In this document: piece by piece, positions 24,095-35,700 of the stretch | How the letters are laid out: the number at the start of each line of letters is the position of its first letter | How positions within the stretch are numbered: position 1 is the first letter of the stretch | From: Lathyrus oleraceus | Taxonomy: Eukaryota > Streptophyta > Magnoliopsida > Fabales > Fabaceae | NCBI RefSeq assembly: GCF_024323335.1 | Contig: NC_066581.1 | Coordinates: forward strand, 443,635,816-443,699,815 | DNA: 64,000 bases | Direction of reading: 5' to 3' | Program-made: the position numbers and the translations under genes | Notes under the pieces: model-generated | Seen by the model: the letters and a program-made list of their open reading frames with translations, nothing else | Told to the model about the DNA's origin: nothing | Database searches by the model: none

Positions 24095-25529
24095 AATCAA
24101 CCGAACAGAAAGGCATCGGGATACCAAATTAGGTATATAATGATAACCAATCAAAAGGAGCAACAGACATTACCAACAAAAGGGGAAATGAAAGGTGAAC
24201 TGCTGAGGGTAAATTGCAAGCATCCGGCAATTATCGGCAGAAGACTAGCTGGGGATGCATTGGTAAACAACCAATGATCCGGGGAACAAATCACTAGCAT
24301 ACGGTGAAAAGACCCACTGGGGATAAAATTGCTAGCATACGGCAATTATCCACAAAAGACTTGCTAGGGATATAAGTGCTGATCTGAGCAACTTATACAA
24401 GCAAAGGAAAATCAACATCAAATACTAGATGAAGATAACCACCAAATTAAGGTTTACATCTACCGAATACGGGGTAGAAGACCAACAACTCCACGTGGGG
24501 ATAGAACAAATCACAAATCCGCACGGGAAACCAAAATAGGGTTATAACAAACCACAAACTGCTGAAGAGCAGGAAAATAGGATTTACAACTACCAGTAGT
24601 AGGTAGAAAACCAAAAACTCTGGCCGGAGAATAAAAGGTGTATAACCACAAATTCTGTCAAGAAAGCCAGGATAGATAGGACTTACAACTACCGGCTATG
24701 AGGGTAGAGGCCCAAAAACATTCCACTGGGGAACAACCCACTGGGAAGCACAAGATATCTGACAAATAGTCAATTCGGGAATGATCCGAAAAGACAGACT
24801 GAATAAAGACACGTCCTAATGAGGATACAACTCAAATAGGAAAATCCATCCCAATATATGTGTTGGGAGGAAACAGAAGAAGCCGTCATCCACGAGGATA
24901 TATCTCAGTGGGGAACTGCAGAAGAAAAGACAGACATTTTCTGCTTATGGGGCTGACTCTATATGGAGAGATTTATAACACCCGACATCTGCTTGGGGAG
25001 ATCTGTAAAGAGATCTATATCACCATAGCAGGAGACACGACAAACAAAAGATATATGGCAAGAAATGCATCATGAATATCTGAATGTTTTTATGAATATG
25101 CATGAATATGCGTGATTTATGTTTGATGAATGCTGACAAAACAGACAATTCTAACACAAACAGGTTCAGGAACAAAACGTCCGGTATTATACTTCCAGGG
25201 GAAAAACCAACTGGAGAGCCAATCTGCGGAGATCTTCATATGCTGAAAAGCAAAGATCTGCAGGTACTGCTGAAGAAGCAGAGAATCAGAAAATATCAGG
25301 AAACAACCCAATCAGGGTACAGAAAGTCACAACGGGCAAAACAGCCACCAAGACGAATCTGTAGGGGAACAAGAGAAGTCCCAAAGATATCTGCAAGGGA
25401 TCCCAGTGTTAACTGAGAAACAAAAAGTGCATAAGCACGAACTGCTGTAGAAGCAAATCCACATAACTCCACTGGGGGACAACCCACTAAGGGAGAATGA
25501 TATCATCCAAATAGAATCTAACTGCATAA

Positions 25530-25845
25530 GCAACTCTATTGGGGAAAACTGTCGGTTATTCTCTTGGGAATGAACCACTGAGGGAGGACAGGTCAAACAA
25601 GTAGATCCTGCGACGAACCGCTCCACTTGGGGAGAAAACACAGCAAATTGATCACAACAAGTAGATTCTGCAATATAAGCCACTCTACTGGGGAAAACTG
25701 TCGGCTACTCTCTTGGGAATGAACCACTGAGGGAGGACAGATCAAACAAATATATTCTGCAACGGACCACTCCACTTGGGAGAAAATACAGCAAATTGAT
25801 CACAACAAGTAGATTCTGCAGTATAAGCCACTCTACTGGGGATCA
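25530..25845 (-). repeat. Tandem repeat, 148-149 bp unit, two copies plus partial third
   Basis: Units start GCAACTCTATTGGGG (25530), GCCACTCTACTGGGG (25679) and GCCACTCTACTGGGG (25827). Each contains CTCTTGGGAATGAACCACTG and AAATTGATCACAACAAGTAG. The unit starts resemble the complement of the tRNA-Arg primer end. Confidence 0.85.
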
Positions 25846-27224
25846 CAAACAGTCAGGAAATAAATCCGTTCACTGGAGGCAAAAGCCATCATCCAACCAT
25901 ATCGGGATTGAAGGAGTATTCAACAGGCAAAACTGCCACAACAAACACTCTGCAGACTAAGCTGAGGAAAAGATGGTTGCAATACACTGGGATACCAACC
26001 CAATCAAACATCGAGTAGGAAAATAAATCCTGTTCTGCTGAAGAGAATAACTCTGATGGAGAGATAGCAACAATTCCGCAGACGACTTCGCCGGGGAAAA
26101 GGTAAAGTACCGAGTATCAAACCACTGACTTACCGAGTCTTCAAAAGAGAAAACGATCGTGCTGAGGAAACAGACAAATCCTACTGGCACACTGCATTGG
26201 GAAAAGCGGTAACAACTCTACTTGTAACCCTGGTGGGGATATTAATAACAGCTCTACTCGAGACTCCGAGGGGAGTATCAATCAATGGCTATACTCATGA
26301 CTGTGCTGAGGAGACAAATAAAGTCTGGGGCAGACGACCCACTAGAGAAAGTGACGGGGCACCAGGATGACAAACCATCAACCGCCGAAACCTCTCAAGA
26401 AAACACCCAATGCTAGGGGAAAACTGCTGCTGGAGAGTACGAAGCCTTCAACAACAAATTACTTGCGACTGTACTGGGGAATAGCCCCAACAACAACTCT
26501 GTCTGAGGAACAACCCCAACAAAGATCTAAAGAAAGAAGATACCACCAAACCAGGAATATGAACCGATGTCTTACCTGTTGGAAATCATGCCACCCTCGG
26601 GAGAGCACTGAGATATTCTTGAGTATCCTTTCAATCTTGTGAATGTTCACTTTGTTTGGAACAAAAATCTTGAAAAAATTTGATTTGTTTAAAACAATGA
26701 CATTTTATCAATTTAAAACATGCAAAACATTTGTTGAATTGAAACAAATAAGAGTGCAAATAATTGGATAAAAAGCTCAAATTGATTTGATAGGATGGTA
26801 GCCTGCAAATGGCAAGACCCCATAGATCTGTACAAATTTGAAATCAGTGATATATATTGGAAGAGGACTACATTGAACATAATGATCCTTTCTCTACCAA
26901 TTTGAATCTCGATGTATCCGAAGCTTCAGTTGACGACGAATCGAGAATCTTCTGACGAAATGACGACTGATGAACCAGAAAGTCTTGTCAGGATGCAGTT
27001 ACTTGCCAAATCCCTAATTTTTGCCTAGATTGCCCCAGAGTGAGGTACTCAATCTAGCGGGATGCAAATATATCTCTTTTTTTCAAGTCTCTAATTTTTT
27101 CCTGGATTACCCTTGCGGGTTCTCCACCGAGACGCTCATTTTTGCCTAAGCCGCCCTTTCGGGTTTTCAACTTAGCGAGCTATTCTGTTTTTTCATTGTT
27201 TTTTTTCATTTGCATATACTTTTT

Positions 27225-27563
27225 TTAGGCAAAGTATCTCTTAACTACATCTGAATTCACAGGACGAGTGAAATCCTCCCCATCCATTGTTGTAAGCATC
27301 AAAGCACCGCCTGAAAAGGCTCTCTTAACAACATATGGACCCTCGTAGTTTGGAGTCCACTTGCCCCTGGAATCGGGCGCGAAAGACAAAACTTTCTTGA
27401 GCACAAGGTCACCTTCTCGGAACACACGAGGCTTGACCTTCTTGTCGAATGCTTTCTTCATTCTTTGCTGATACAACTGACCATGACACATGGCAGTTAA
27501 TCGCTTCTCTTCAATTAGATTCAACTGGTCATAACGACTCTGAATCCATTCAGCATCAGTCAA
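27225..27563 (-). pseudogene. Integrase C-terminal fragment of element C
   Basis: A 112-codon minus-strand frame ending in TAA/TAG context, with AEWIQSRYDQLNLIEEKRL, KVKPRVFREGDLVLKKVLSF and GKWTPNYEGPYVVKRAFSGG. This is the C-terminal DNA-binding (GPY/F-type) end of Tat/Ogre integrase. The zinc-binding and DDE catalytic parts are missing, so no integration activity can come from it. It joins directly to RT-leader remnants and a purine tract, which marks a large internal deletion of RT, RNase H and most of integrase. Its ATG is fortuitous: the frame is the tail of a longer ancestral pol. Confidence 0.88.
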
Positions 27564-27903
27564 CTAGGGACTTGAGGGTATAATTTTCTTTTTTTTTTCT
27601 TGGAAAAATTTTGAAAAAATTTTCCTGATTTTTGATTTTTCCATCTTTTTCACCCTCTTTCTTCTTTCTTTTTTTTCTTTTTTCTCTTTTTTTTCTTTTT
27701 TTTTTTATTTGCATTTGCAATGCCCCAGTTTGACTGGTTTGCTGATTCTCATGATACAGCTGAATGAGCTTCTCTTGGTGCTCAAGAAGGCGGGTAATCT
27801 CGTCAGGAATCCCCTTCAACATCATCTTCCTCTGCCTCAGATACAAGGACTTCAAGATTAGGAGATGGCGTTGGATCATTATGTTCAATGGGTTTAGAAA
27901 TCC
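27564..27903 (-). pseudogene. RT leader remnant and purine-rich tract of element C
   Basis: Exon-2 start homologous to B1/B2: an ISKPIEHNDPTPS-like stretch is present but in a frame different from the following DEITRLLEHQEK. After IQLYHENQQ the sequence becomes a low-complexity Lys/Arg/Glu tract (plus-strand polypyrimidine 27585-27715) and then meets the integrase tail. No RT catalytic motif is left. Confidence 0.7.
27585..27715. repeat. Polypyrimidine/polypurine low-complexity tract
   Basis: About 130 bp of mostly T and C on the plus strand, at the junction where RT to integrase was lost. Confidence 0.8.
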
Positions 27904-28167
27904 CTGCATAATGATTCTGGATAATGAACAGCTTTTGAATTTTAAACAAGCAAATCATTTATGCAGATGAAAAAGCTGTTTTTGTTTTTCAGGGTTTTTT
28001 GTGATCACTGATTTCATGCAAAAGCAAAAAGTGAAAACAAAGGAAAAACAAATGTTTGACAATGCATTAATTGAATGAAAACATCATTGTATTAAAATGC
28101 TGCCAGCAATGTCATCACTTCTCCTTTTGGCATGGGAGAAGGGTTTTAAACAAAATGAACAATTCAC
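27904..28167 (-). other. Relic of the Ogre intron in element C
   Basis: On the minus strand the acceptor ATTATGCAG (ending at 27904) is conserved with B1. The donor side is GTGAATTG (28167) instead of GTAATTTG. Joining the exons does not restore the frame, in line with a decayed copy. Confidence 0.45.
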
Positions 28168-28563
28168 GCTGACTTATGAATGACCGTAGGAACATCCACA
28201 GCGACCCAATTGTGGCAAGACACCACCAGGAATGATGAAATTGTTCAGATCTTCTGCATATTCTAAGATAGCAGCAGCTTCTTCTTCAAGTTGATCAGCA
28301 TGGATGAATCCTCCACTCGCGAACAAACCTTGCTCATTGCATGCCCCAGAACAGTAGCCAATGCCAGCCCGGGATTGGTTAACCAGGAATAAATCCATTA
28401 AAAGCACTTGGTCTGGCAAATATCCTCCTCGGAGTCCACAATTCTCTTGCTCAGGATGATCCATCAATCTGGCAGAGTTGGCTCTGGTATAATACCGGCG
28501 AGATGCGTCTTCAAAATAAATGAAGATCGCAGGGTCAGACCACAGGACGGGAGACCGGAACAA
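28168..28563 (-). pseudogene. Protease C-terminal extension remnant of element C
   Basis: A minus-strand frame of about 130 codons. Its second half has RAGIGYCSG...GLFASGGFIHADQ and DLNNFIIPGGV, aligned with the region after protease in B1 (LGFQLGPFN..., HSGGFIHGND). A 1-nt shift hides the conserved CHNWVAVDVPTVIHKS end, readable in the next frame. The first half (28370-28563) is not recognised. The DTG active site and gag are absent. Confidence 0.65.
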
Positions 28564-29733
28564 GACACCTGCTGATGCAAATGATGCATGAAGTGTTTAT
28601 GCATATGCTTGTTTTTTGTATCAAAGGAACCCGAGGGTTTTACTTGCAAACTTTGAAATATTTAAGCATTTTGATCATACATGAGAATATCTCATCAGAT
28701 ATATCAGGTGAAAAAATTTTCCCGGTTTTTCATGTTTTGAATTTTTTTTGCAAATAAACTCCTTTGAGTTCCTTGAAAATTTCCTCTTTTCGATGACATG
28801 AATGCGGATGAATGCGTGAATGCATGAATGCAACAAACACACTCAAGGATCAAGCAAAGCACACCAAACAAAGGTCGTGGGAAAGCTCTACGTATCCTTA
28901 ATATCAATCATCCATTTTGGTGGATTTAGGTTTTCACCTTATCGACACCCAAGTTCCATTGATATTAACGGTACATGAACCGGTTCAGACATTCTTAATA
29001 TCAACCAGCCGCTTTGATGGATTTTAGGTTTTACACCTGATCCGGGATCCATTGATATTAACAATGTTTGAACGACTCAACCACGAATCACGGGTTTGTT
29101 GAGAGTCACGAGCATGGAGTCTCGGTTAAGAACCACCCAAAGGGAGTGTACTAGGGTTTAAACCTGCCAGACATGTTCTATCAGAGGTTCCCATAATCAT
29201 CGTTCCATCTTTCGAATATTATCAGAGGAACGAATACTCGTATTCCAAGAATATTCTCAAGAGAAACTCTTATGAGTGTAGTATCGCGTAACAATCGTAT
29301 CAGAACTGACATCTGAACGACCTCCGCACTACGGTCCTAAAAATAGGCCAAGATGGGCTTTGGTAAACTAAGGTCCTTGGCTTCTACGGAACATGATTGA
29401 AAGAATAATGCCTAACCACAAATAACTTGTGTGACATTATTAGTTCAACATGACCTCCACCAAGTGAATGGACTCGCAAGTCAACTGGCTAAGGACTACT
29501 CCACACCAGTCGACAAGACTATGCCATTCTCCTATCCTAGAGTGCACTCGAGTTCGGGTATAGAACTCATCTCACAGATCACCAAAGCAAACAGCAGATG
29601 CATATCAAGCAATTCACACATTACAATCAATACAGTGATCCCAAATTGTACAAAAATATGTCAGAAATGACAGATAATAACATATATCACAACAAGGGTG
29701 AAAAGTAGGCAATACAACCAGGGATGATAGTTG
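28564..29733 (-). other. Leader of element C (non-coding)
   Basis: Between the PBS and the protease remnant; 28890-29400 is homologous in reverse complement to the B1 leader (8700-9200). A segment containing ATATCAATC(A)CCATTTTGG-like sequence is duplicated in tandem (about 28895-28980 and 28993-29070). No gene is seen. Confidence 0.65.
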
Positions 29734-29751
29734 TCCCCAGCAGAGTCGCCA
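29734..29751 (-). other. Primer binding site of element C (tRNA-Arg type)
   Basis: Minus strand TGGCGACTCTGCTGGGGA, six bases after the 5' LTR end (29758). Identical to the family A PBS. Confidence 0.85.
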
Positions 29752-29757
29752 CTTTTC

Positions 29758-32700
29758 TGTAGCGGTGTATTCGTCGCTATATGATCTATCGATTAAATCA
29801 TAAGCTAGGAGATACATTGAAAATTTCGAGTCGCCACCGCACTTTTATTTATCCAAAGGACTGGCTAAAAAGCGAACAAAAGCCTAAGAAGTTTTACACG
29901 TAGAAAACTAATAAAAAGATCAGAGAGTCTGGGTAAGGGGTAAATTACGCAATGGGAAGGTGTTAGGCACCCATCACGTCCTAGGTACTCCTAGGGAGCC
30001 CTTTTCACACTTGTTATAAAAATATTGTTATTTGTTATGACATAAAGATTGTGCAAACATGATTGGGATGGTGAGAAAAGAATATACAATTTATTATTTT
30101 ATTGGGTTCGAACGGATGAACCCGTTGCCTACGTACCTTCCATCAAAGGTAAGGATCAGAACGCCGTAGTTCGGCTAAAAGATTTCCAAAAGTGGGTTAG
30201 GTTCAATTTTAAACACAAACCCTAGGTCTTACGTTATCCACGGGAGAAAACTCAACCTTATACAAACAACAACGTCCACCATGTGAGAACAGCTTCAACT
30301 TGCCAGGGAGGGGTTAACCCTATAATAGGCAAGGAAGGCTTACAATTCAATCACTAAAGACAGAAGGTGAGATTAACATCAACCACTAAGATAAATCAAA
30401 CCTATAGCTCATGTATGAAAAGATTAATGGACAAAGCCAAAACAAGTGAATGAGTGAAGTTATTGATTATGATTATGAAAATGGAGTCAAAGTATGATTA
30501 AGATCAATTCAAATAAGTATTATGAAAATGAAGTTTGAAAAAAGTCAAGGACTTGAGTCCAGGTTTTTAGTTTGAAAACAATGAGAATGTTTGCACAACA
30601 CTTAGGTCAAATTTGAAAGATAAAGTGTGAAAAGGTTTAGGACATAATGAATGATGAATGGGTGAAGGATGGGGTAGTAAAACTTCTTAGAAGGTTCACT
30701 TCTTGAAATCATATAGCAGATGATTCAAGTGTGTCCTTTGGAATAGCAATAAGCAATAATAACAAACAAACAAGCAAGAAAGCGGATATCGGATGCCAAT
30801 CAATGGTCTTATTCCAATCTCCTAAAACCAAAATGGGATATCAGATGCCACTCAATGGTCTTACACTAATCTCCACAGGCAAAGAAATAAAAAGCGGATA
30901 CCGGATACCAATAAATGGATTTACACCAGTCTCCTAAAACAGAAATGGATATCAGATGCCACTCAATGGTCTTACACTAATCTCCTCAAAAGAAAAACAA
31001 AGATGAACTATGGAAGTCAACTGCCAATCTATCTGGACTTAGATTAACTCCACAGTATGGTCCTAGGAAATCCAATGCCACATCACAGGGACTTACAATG
31101 GATCCTCACATACAAGAACAAAAGCAACAGTATGATCACAGGAATGCAAATGCCAACTTACAGGGACTTATAATTGCAACCTCTCATACAAACAGATGAA
31201 CAAACTATGATCACAGGAAAGCAGATGCCAACTTACAGGGACTTATAACTGCAACCTCACATACAAATCAAACAGATCAAATTATGATCACAGGATAACA
31301 GATGCCAACTTACAGGGACTTATAACTGCAACCTCACATACAAATCAAACAGATCAAATTATGATCACAGGACAACAGATGCCAACTTACAGGGACTTAT
31401 AACTGTATCCTCACATACACACAGATAAAACAGAAGATATGAGTGACCAATGAGGTCTTACACTCTATCCTTCCATATCACAGGAGCAAATGCCAAAGCA
31501 ATGGACTTACAATTGACCTCAATGGGCAAACAACAATGATAGCATCACAAAAAGCAAATGAGATGATCATGCATTAATGGCAATTGATGATGATGATAGA
31601 TGCATAACATACAGGCAAGCAAGTGCATATGAAGCAATCAAACAATCAATGAATATCAAACAGCACACTCTATAGCCAAACAATGGGGGCTCACACAAGA
31701 GGGTTTGACTTTGAAAGTCCACTGTAATAGGTGAAGGTCGCTCTTAACCTGGCCATTGAGGGGCTCAGGTGAAGCAGATGAAAAGGAGATGAGGGGTGTA
31801 CCTCATTGCTTCTATCTCAGATCAGAGAGAGCATAAAAGAAAGTGTGGGAGTTCAGAAAGTGGGAACTCTCTCCACATTATTGACTCGATTAGATCTTGG
31901 GTATTTATCTCAATGCTTCAACCATGTAATGGGAGCAAAGAGAGGACACACTGAATAGTGGGGGATAGATTGCTTATCCCTACCTTCCACCAATTGCCTT
32001 ACTTGAAGGACTTTTCCTGCTTAGGACAAATATAAACAAACACAGGCATTGCCTCTTAAGGAGGACTTCAGACAGTTTGCCCGGTCAAATAACAGACCGG
32101 GTCTCCAGACTACATGAAGAAGAAGTATTTATACCTCAAAACAAATGCTAAAAAAGCAAAGCAAGCAAGTTCAGAGAACTTAAGCAACTAAAGTACCTGC
32201 AAAAGTCAGACCAATTATTAAACAGCTCAACAGTCAAAATCAAAAACAAATGGATAAACAAAAGTCAACCACAGAGGGACCAATTGTGCAAGGCACAAAG
32301 ACTCAAGTTACATGAGTCAACCTACAAAACAAAGGTTAGCACATTAAACAACCAAACTAAAACACATTTGAATGATCCTCAATGCATTGGTGCTTAACCT
32401 GAAACAGATGAACTCAACATAAGCTTGAAGGACCACTAGGACTAGCCTAGGGTCAAAGATGAAAGAAAAAGTCAAGGCAGCAAGGAAAAGTCAACCCAAA
32501 CCAAGACTAAACATTCAAGAAGCATTCTCAATTGGATTCATAATTATATCATGCATCATGGTCATTTCATATGCAAAAGGATGCAAAGCATGGCAAGAGA
32601 AGCATACAAAAGTCAACAGCAAAGACTTCATTCAAAAGTCAACTCAAACATTTTCAAAAATCATGAAATAAATCACACTCAATCCTAACATCTAACATGG

Positions 32701-35700
32701 TATACATTTAAAATTTCATTGCATTTGGATGAGAGGAAGGCAGTCAATGAAATTCATGAAGTCAAACCAAATTCAAGTAAGCATGGTGAAAGTCAACAAA
32801 CATGGGTCAACTTCAAAAAATCATATCAATTTGAAAACAGAAGAGAAATGAATGAGATTAACACCAATGCAAAGCTTGAAGTGTCTAGTTATCACATATG
32901 AAATTTCATGAACATACAATATGATTTGAGAATTTCACAAAAGATTTGGCAAGGCATAGCACAAAAAGTCAACAAATGACCAAGTATGGAAGAAAATTCT
33001 CAATCAAATGGAAAACAGCATGATTAATTCCAAGAAAATTCATACACAAACTAGACATGTGACAGATGATTCATGCAAAATTTGAGGTCAATTGGATAAG
33101 AGGAAGCATGTGAACAAAAATTGGGAAAATACATGATCATGGTATAGCACCAAATGTAACACATAACTTCAAAAAATCATAACTCTCAATCCACAAATGA
33201 TAAATGCACAAACTTTATATGGAAATGAAGGTCAATGTGTCTAGTTTCACCACAAAAAAATTTCAAGGGCATTGGATATAACATGAGAATTTCACAAAAG
33301 GAATGGCTCAATGTATCATTTATGCACACATGTGAAGAAAATAATTATCATTAAAAATCCAGCCAATGGAAAATTAATTAAAAATCATGATAAAATAGAG
33401 GACACATTCATGGACATGATGCAAAAAATTTCAGAATTTTTGGAGTTGAAATGGATGAGAAATTAATTGTTGAAGTTGATGTACAAATTGATGAAACATG
33501 AAGAACATAGCATAGCAAGATGGTCAAGGCAATGGTCAACCGTGGCAAATTTGTAATTCTAGGCTCATTAATCAAAACTGTGCGTTTTGGCCCTGCAAAA
33601 CGAAATGTTTTGATTGGCTCTCAGCCAATAAAACAGTAATGAGCCAACCAACTTAAATTTTTTTGAGCTTCTAAAACCCTAGGGGTTTCTAACACAGCAA
33701 GGCTCATGGTTCAGCTTCACCAAAACAAAAAACAACCATCACACAACAGCATATCATTCATGTAATGTTCACATAACCACCAGACAACAGCACGCATGTA
33801 TACATGGATTTCAGGATAAATGCTCATGGGGTTTCAAAAATGCAGCATGGTTTTAGCAGCATGGTATTGGTAGCTTCATCAATCGATCAAAAATAACAAC
33901 AAGTGAACAGCAACATGTAGCAATGATCATACAACAAACAGCATCCATGACCAAATACAACAAACAACAGCATGTGAATTTTATGAACAAGTTTAGAGTT
34001 TTCAATCAGCAGGGCAAATGCAGCAATGGTATTCATCATCATGTTTCATCATCAATCAACATTTCAACATTATGGTAACAGCATGGCATCATTAACCAAC
34101 AACAAAACAAACAAAAACAAATGGAATTTCTGGATAGGGCAGGTTTGAACAACAGCAGCATTGGCATTCAGCAAGCAGTCAGCAGCAACCAAAACACGCA
34201 AATCACACCACAGCATGGGATTGGCTCTCACACAACTAAAACAATAGTAAGCCACTATATTCATGTAAACTTCTGGAAGACTAGGGTTTAAACAGCAGCT
34301 TGTTTATGCATCAAGTTCATGGTATCAACAACATCAAACATCATGGTTCGACCAATCCACACAACAACACATAAACAGCATGGAAGAAAATCCTCATGAT
34401 TCAAACATCAGCATTAACAAAAAAACAATTTCAAATAAAGTGCATCAACATCATGGCAATGGCTTTGGTGATATCATGTAGCAAAAATAACCAACACACA
34501 CACATGTATGAAGCTGGGATTTCTGGGAACAGTATAAGGGTTGTAACACAGCAGCAGGGCATTCATGTGTTCATCAATCATCATCAATTGAAATTCCAAC
34601 AAACAAACAACCAAACAAACAGCATTCAAACATGATTCACATGGATTTTCTAGGCATGGTCATGAGGTTTCAATGTAACAGCATTCATCATATCACCAGC
34701 ATCAAAAATCAAATTTGACCAGCACACAAACAAACACATTATTCAGCAATACACAAACACAAGCATGAAAAATTTCTGGACAATTTATGGTTTAACAGCA
34801 GTAACACACATTCATCATGGAATTTCAACAAAACCCAGAAAGTTTGAACAAGCATATCATCAGTATCATCAAGCATCGAACAACAAGAATATAATGTCCA
34901 AATTCATTAAATCAACTCCAGCAATGCAAATCGACCAAAAGTTCATTTGTAACAAAAAAAGAAAAGCAGATTTCTCCATCAAGAGAACACCATTTCAAGC
35001 AAACTTTACTTCCTTAGAATCAGCATAAGATGATCTTTCATGAACATATCATAGCATGGCATATAATGGAAGTCGATTCACTTACTTGTTTTTGAAGAAA
35101 ATGTGAAACAGTGGTGTATTGATGATTTAAGCTCAAACAGTTGTCAATGATGGTTGGTAGTGATGAAGGCTTGAAGGAAATTGACTTAACCAGTTCAAAT
35201 TCAGCTCGAGCTCGCAAATGCCATGGCTGATGCTTTGAGAAAACAGAGCTCCAAGATGAAATCCCAGCTGGTGAAGGAGGCTGTAACAAGGCTCCAAATG
35301 ATGTTTGGATGATGAAGGATGCAAGGGTTCTTTGATTTCTTTGAATGGTTTCTGCAGAAAATATTGTTTTGCAAAAATGCACAATGAGGGAATGAGAGGA
35401 TTTTTTGGTCGTGTGGCTGTCAAGCTAGGGTTGCAATCAGCAGAGGCAAGGCTTTATGTAGTCTGTTTACCATCCTTAATCCATGTTGTAAGCTAGTTTA
35501 GTGTTAATGCCCTCATTTGCAAAGTTGCTAATTTTGGACAAAGTGGAAAATGGGGGGTGGTATGGTACACGAGTGGGCTTGCAATCAGGCTGCTAGCAGA
35601 CCAAAATTCTGCTGCTTGTTGTTGCTTTTGACTGCTGTACTTGCCTTGTCCAAATGAAGTCATTTTGCACATTTTCAAGTTTTTGCATTTTGGTCCAAAG

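Larger units (their letters stand above)
22393..27224 (-). other. 3' spacer of element C, repeat- and hairpin-rich, non-coding
   Basis: 4.8 kb between the integrase end and the PPT without credible coding frames. It contains (a) five imperfect copies of a 240-295 bp unit starting at about 22972, 23267, 23560, 23801 and 24068; (b) a 148-149 bp repeat at 25530, 25679 and 25827; (c) more than 20 short hairpins with recurring loops (see findings); and (d) dozens of (C/T)TGGGGA words on the plus strand, i.e. TCCCCA in the sense strand. Tandem repeats in the 3' untranslated region of Tat/Ogre elements are known as a source of satellite DNA; the hairpin organisation is my own observation. Confidence 0.8.

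Noticed and set aside
27556..27909. Lys/Arg-rich small basic protein
   Set aside because: Product of a purine-rich low-complexity tract joined to RT-leader relics, in a shifted frame.
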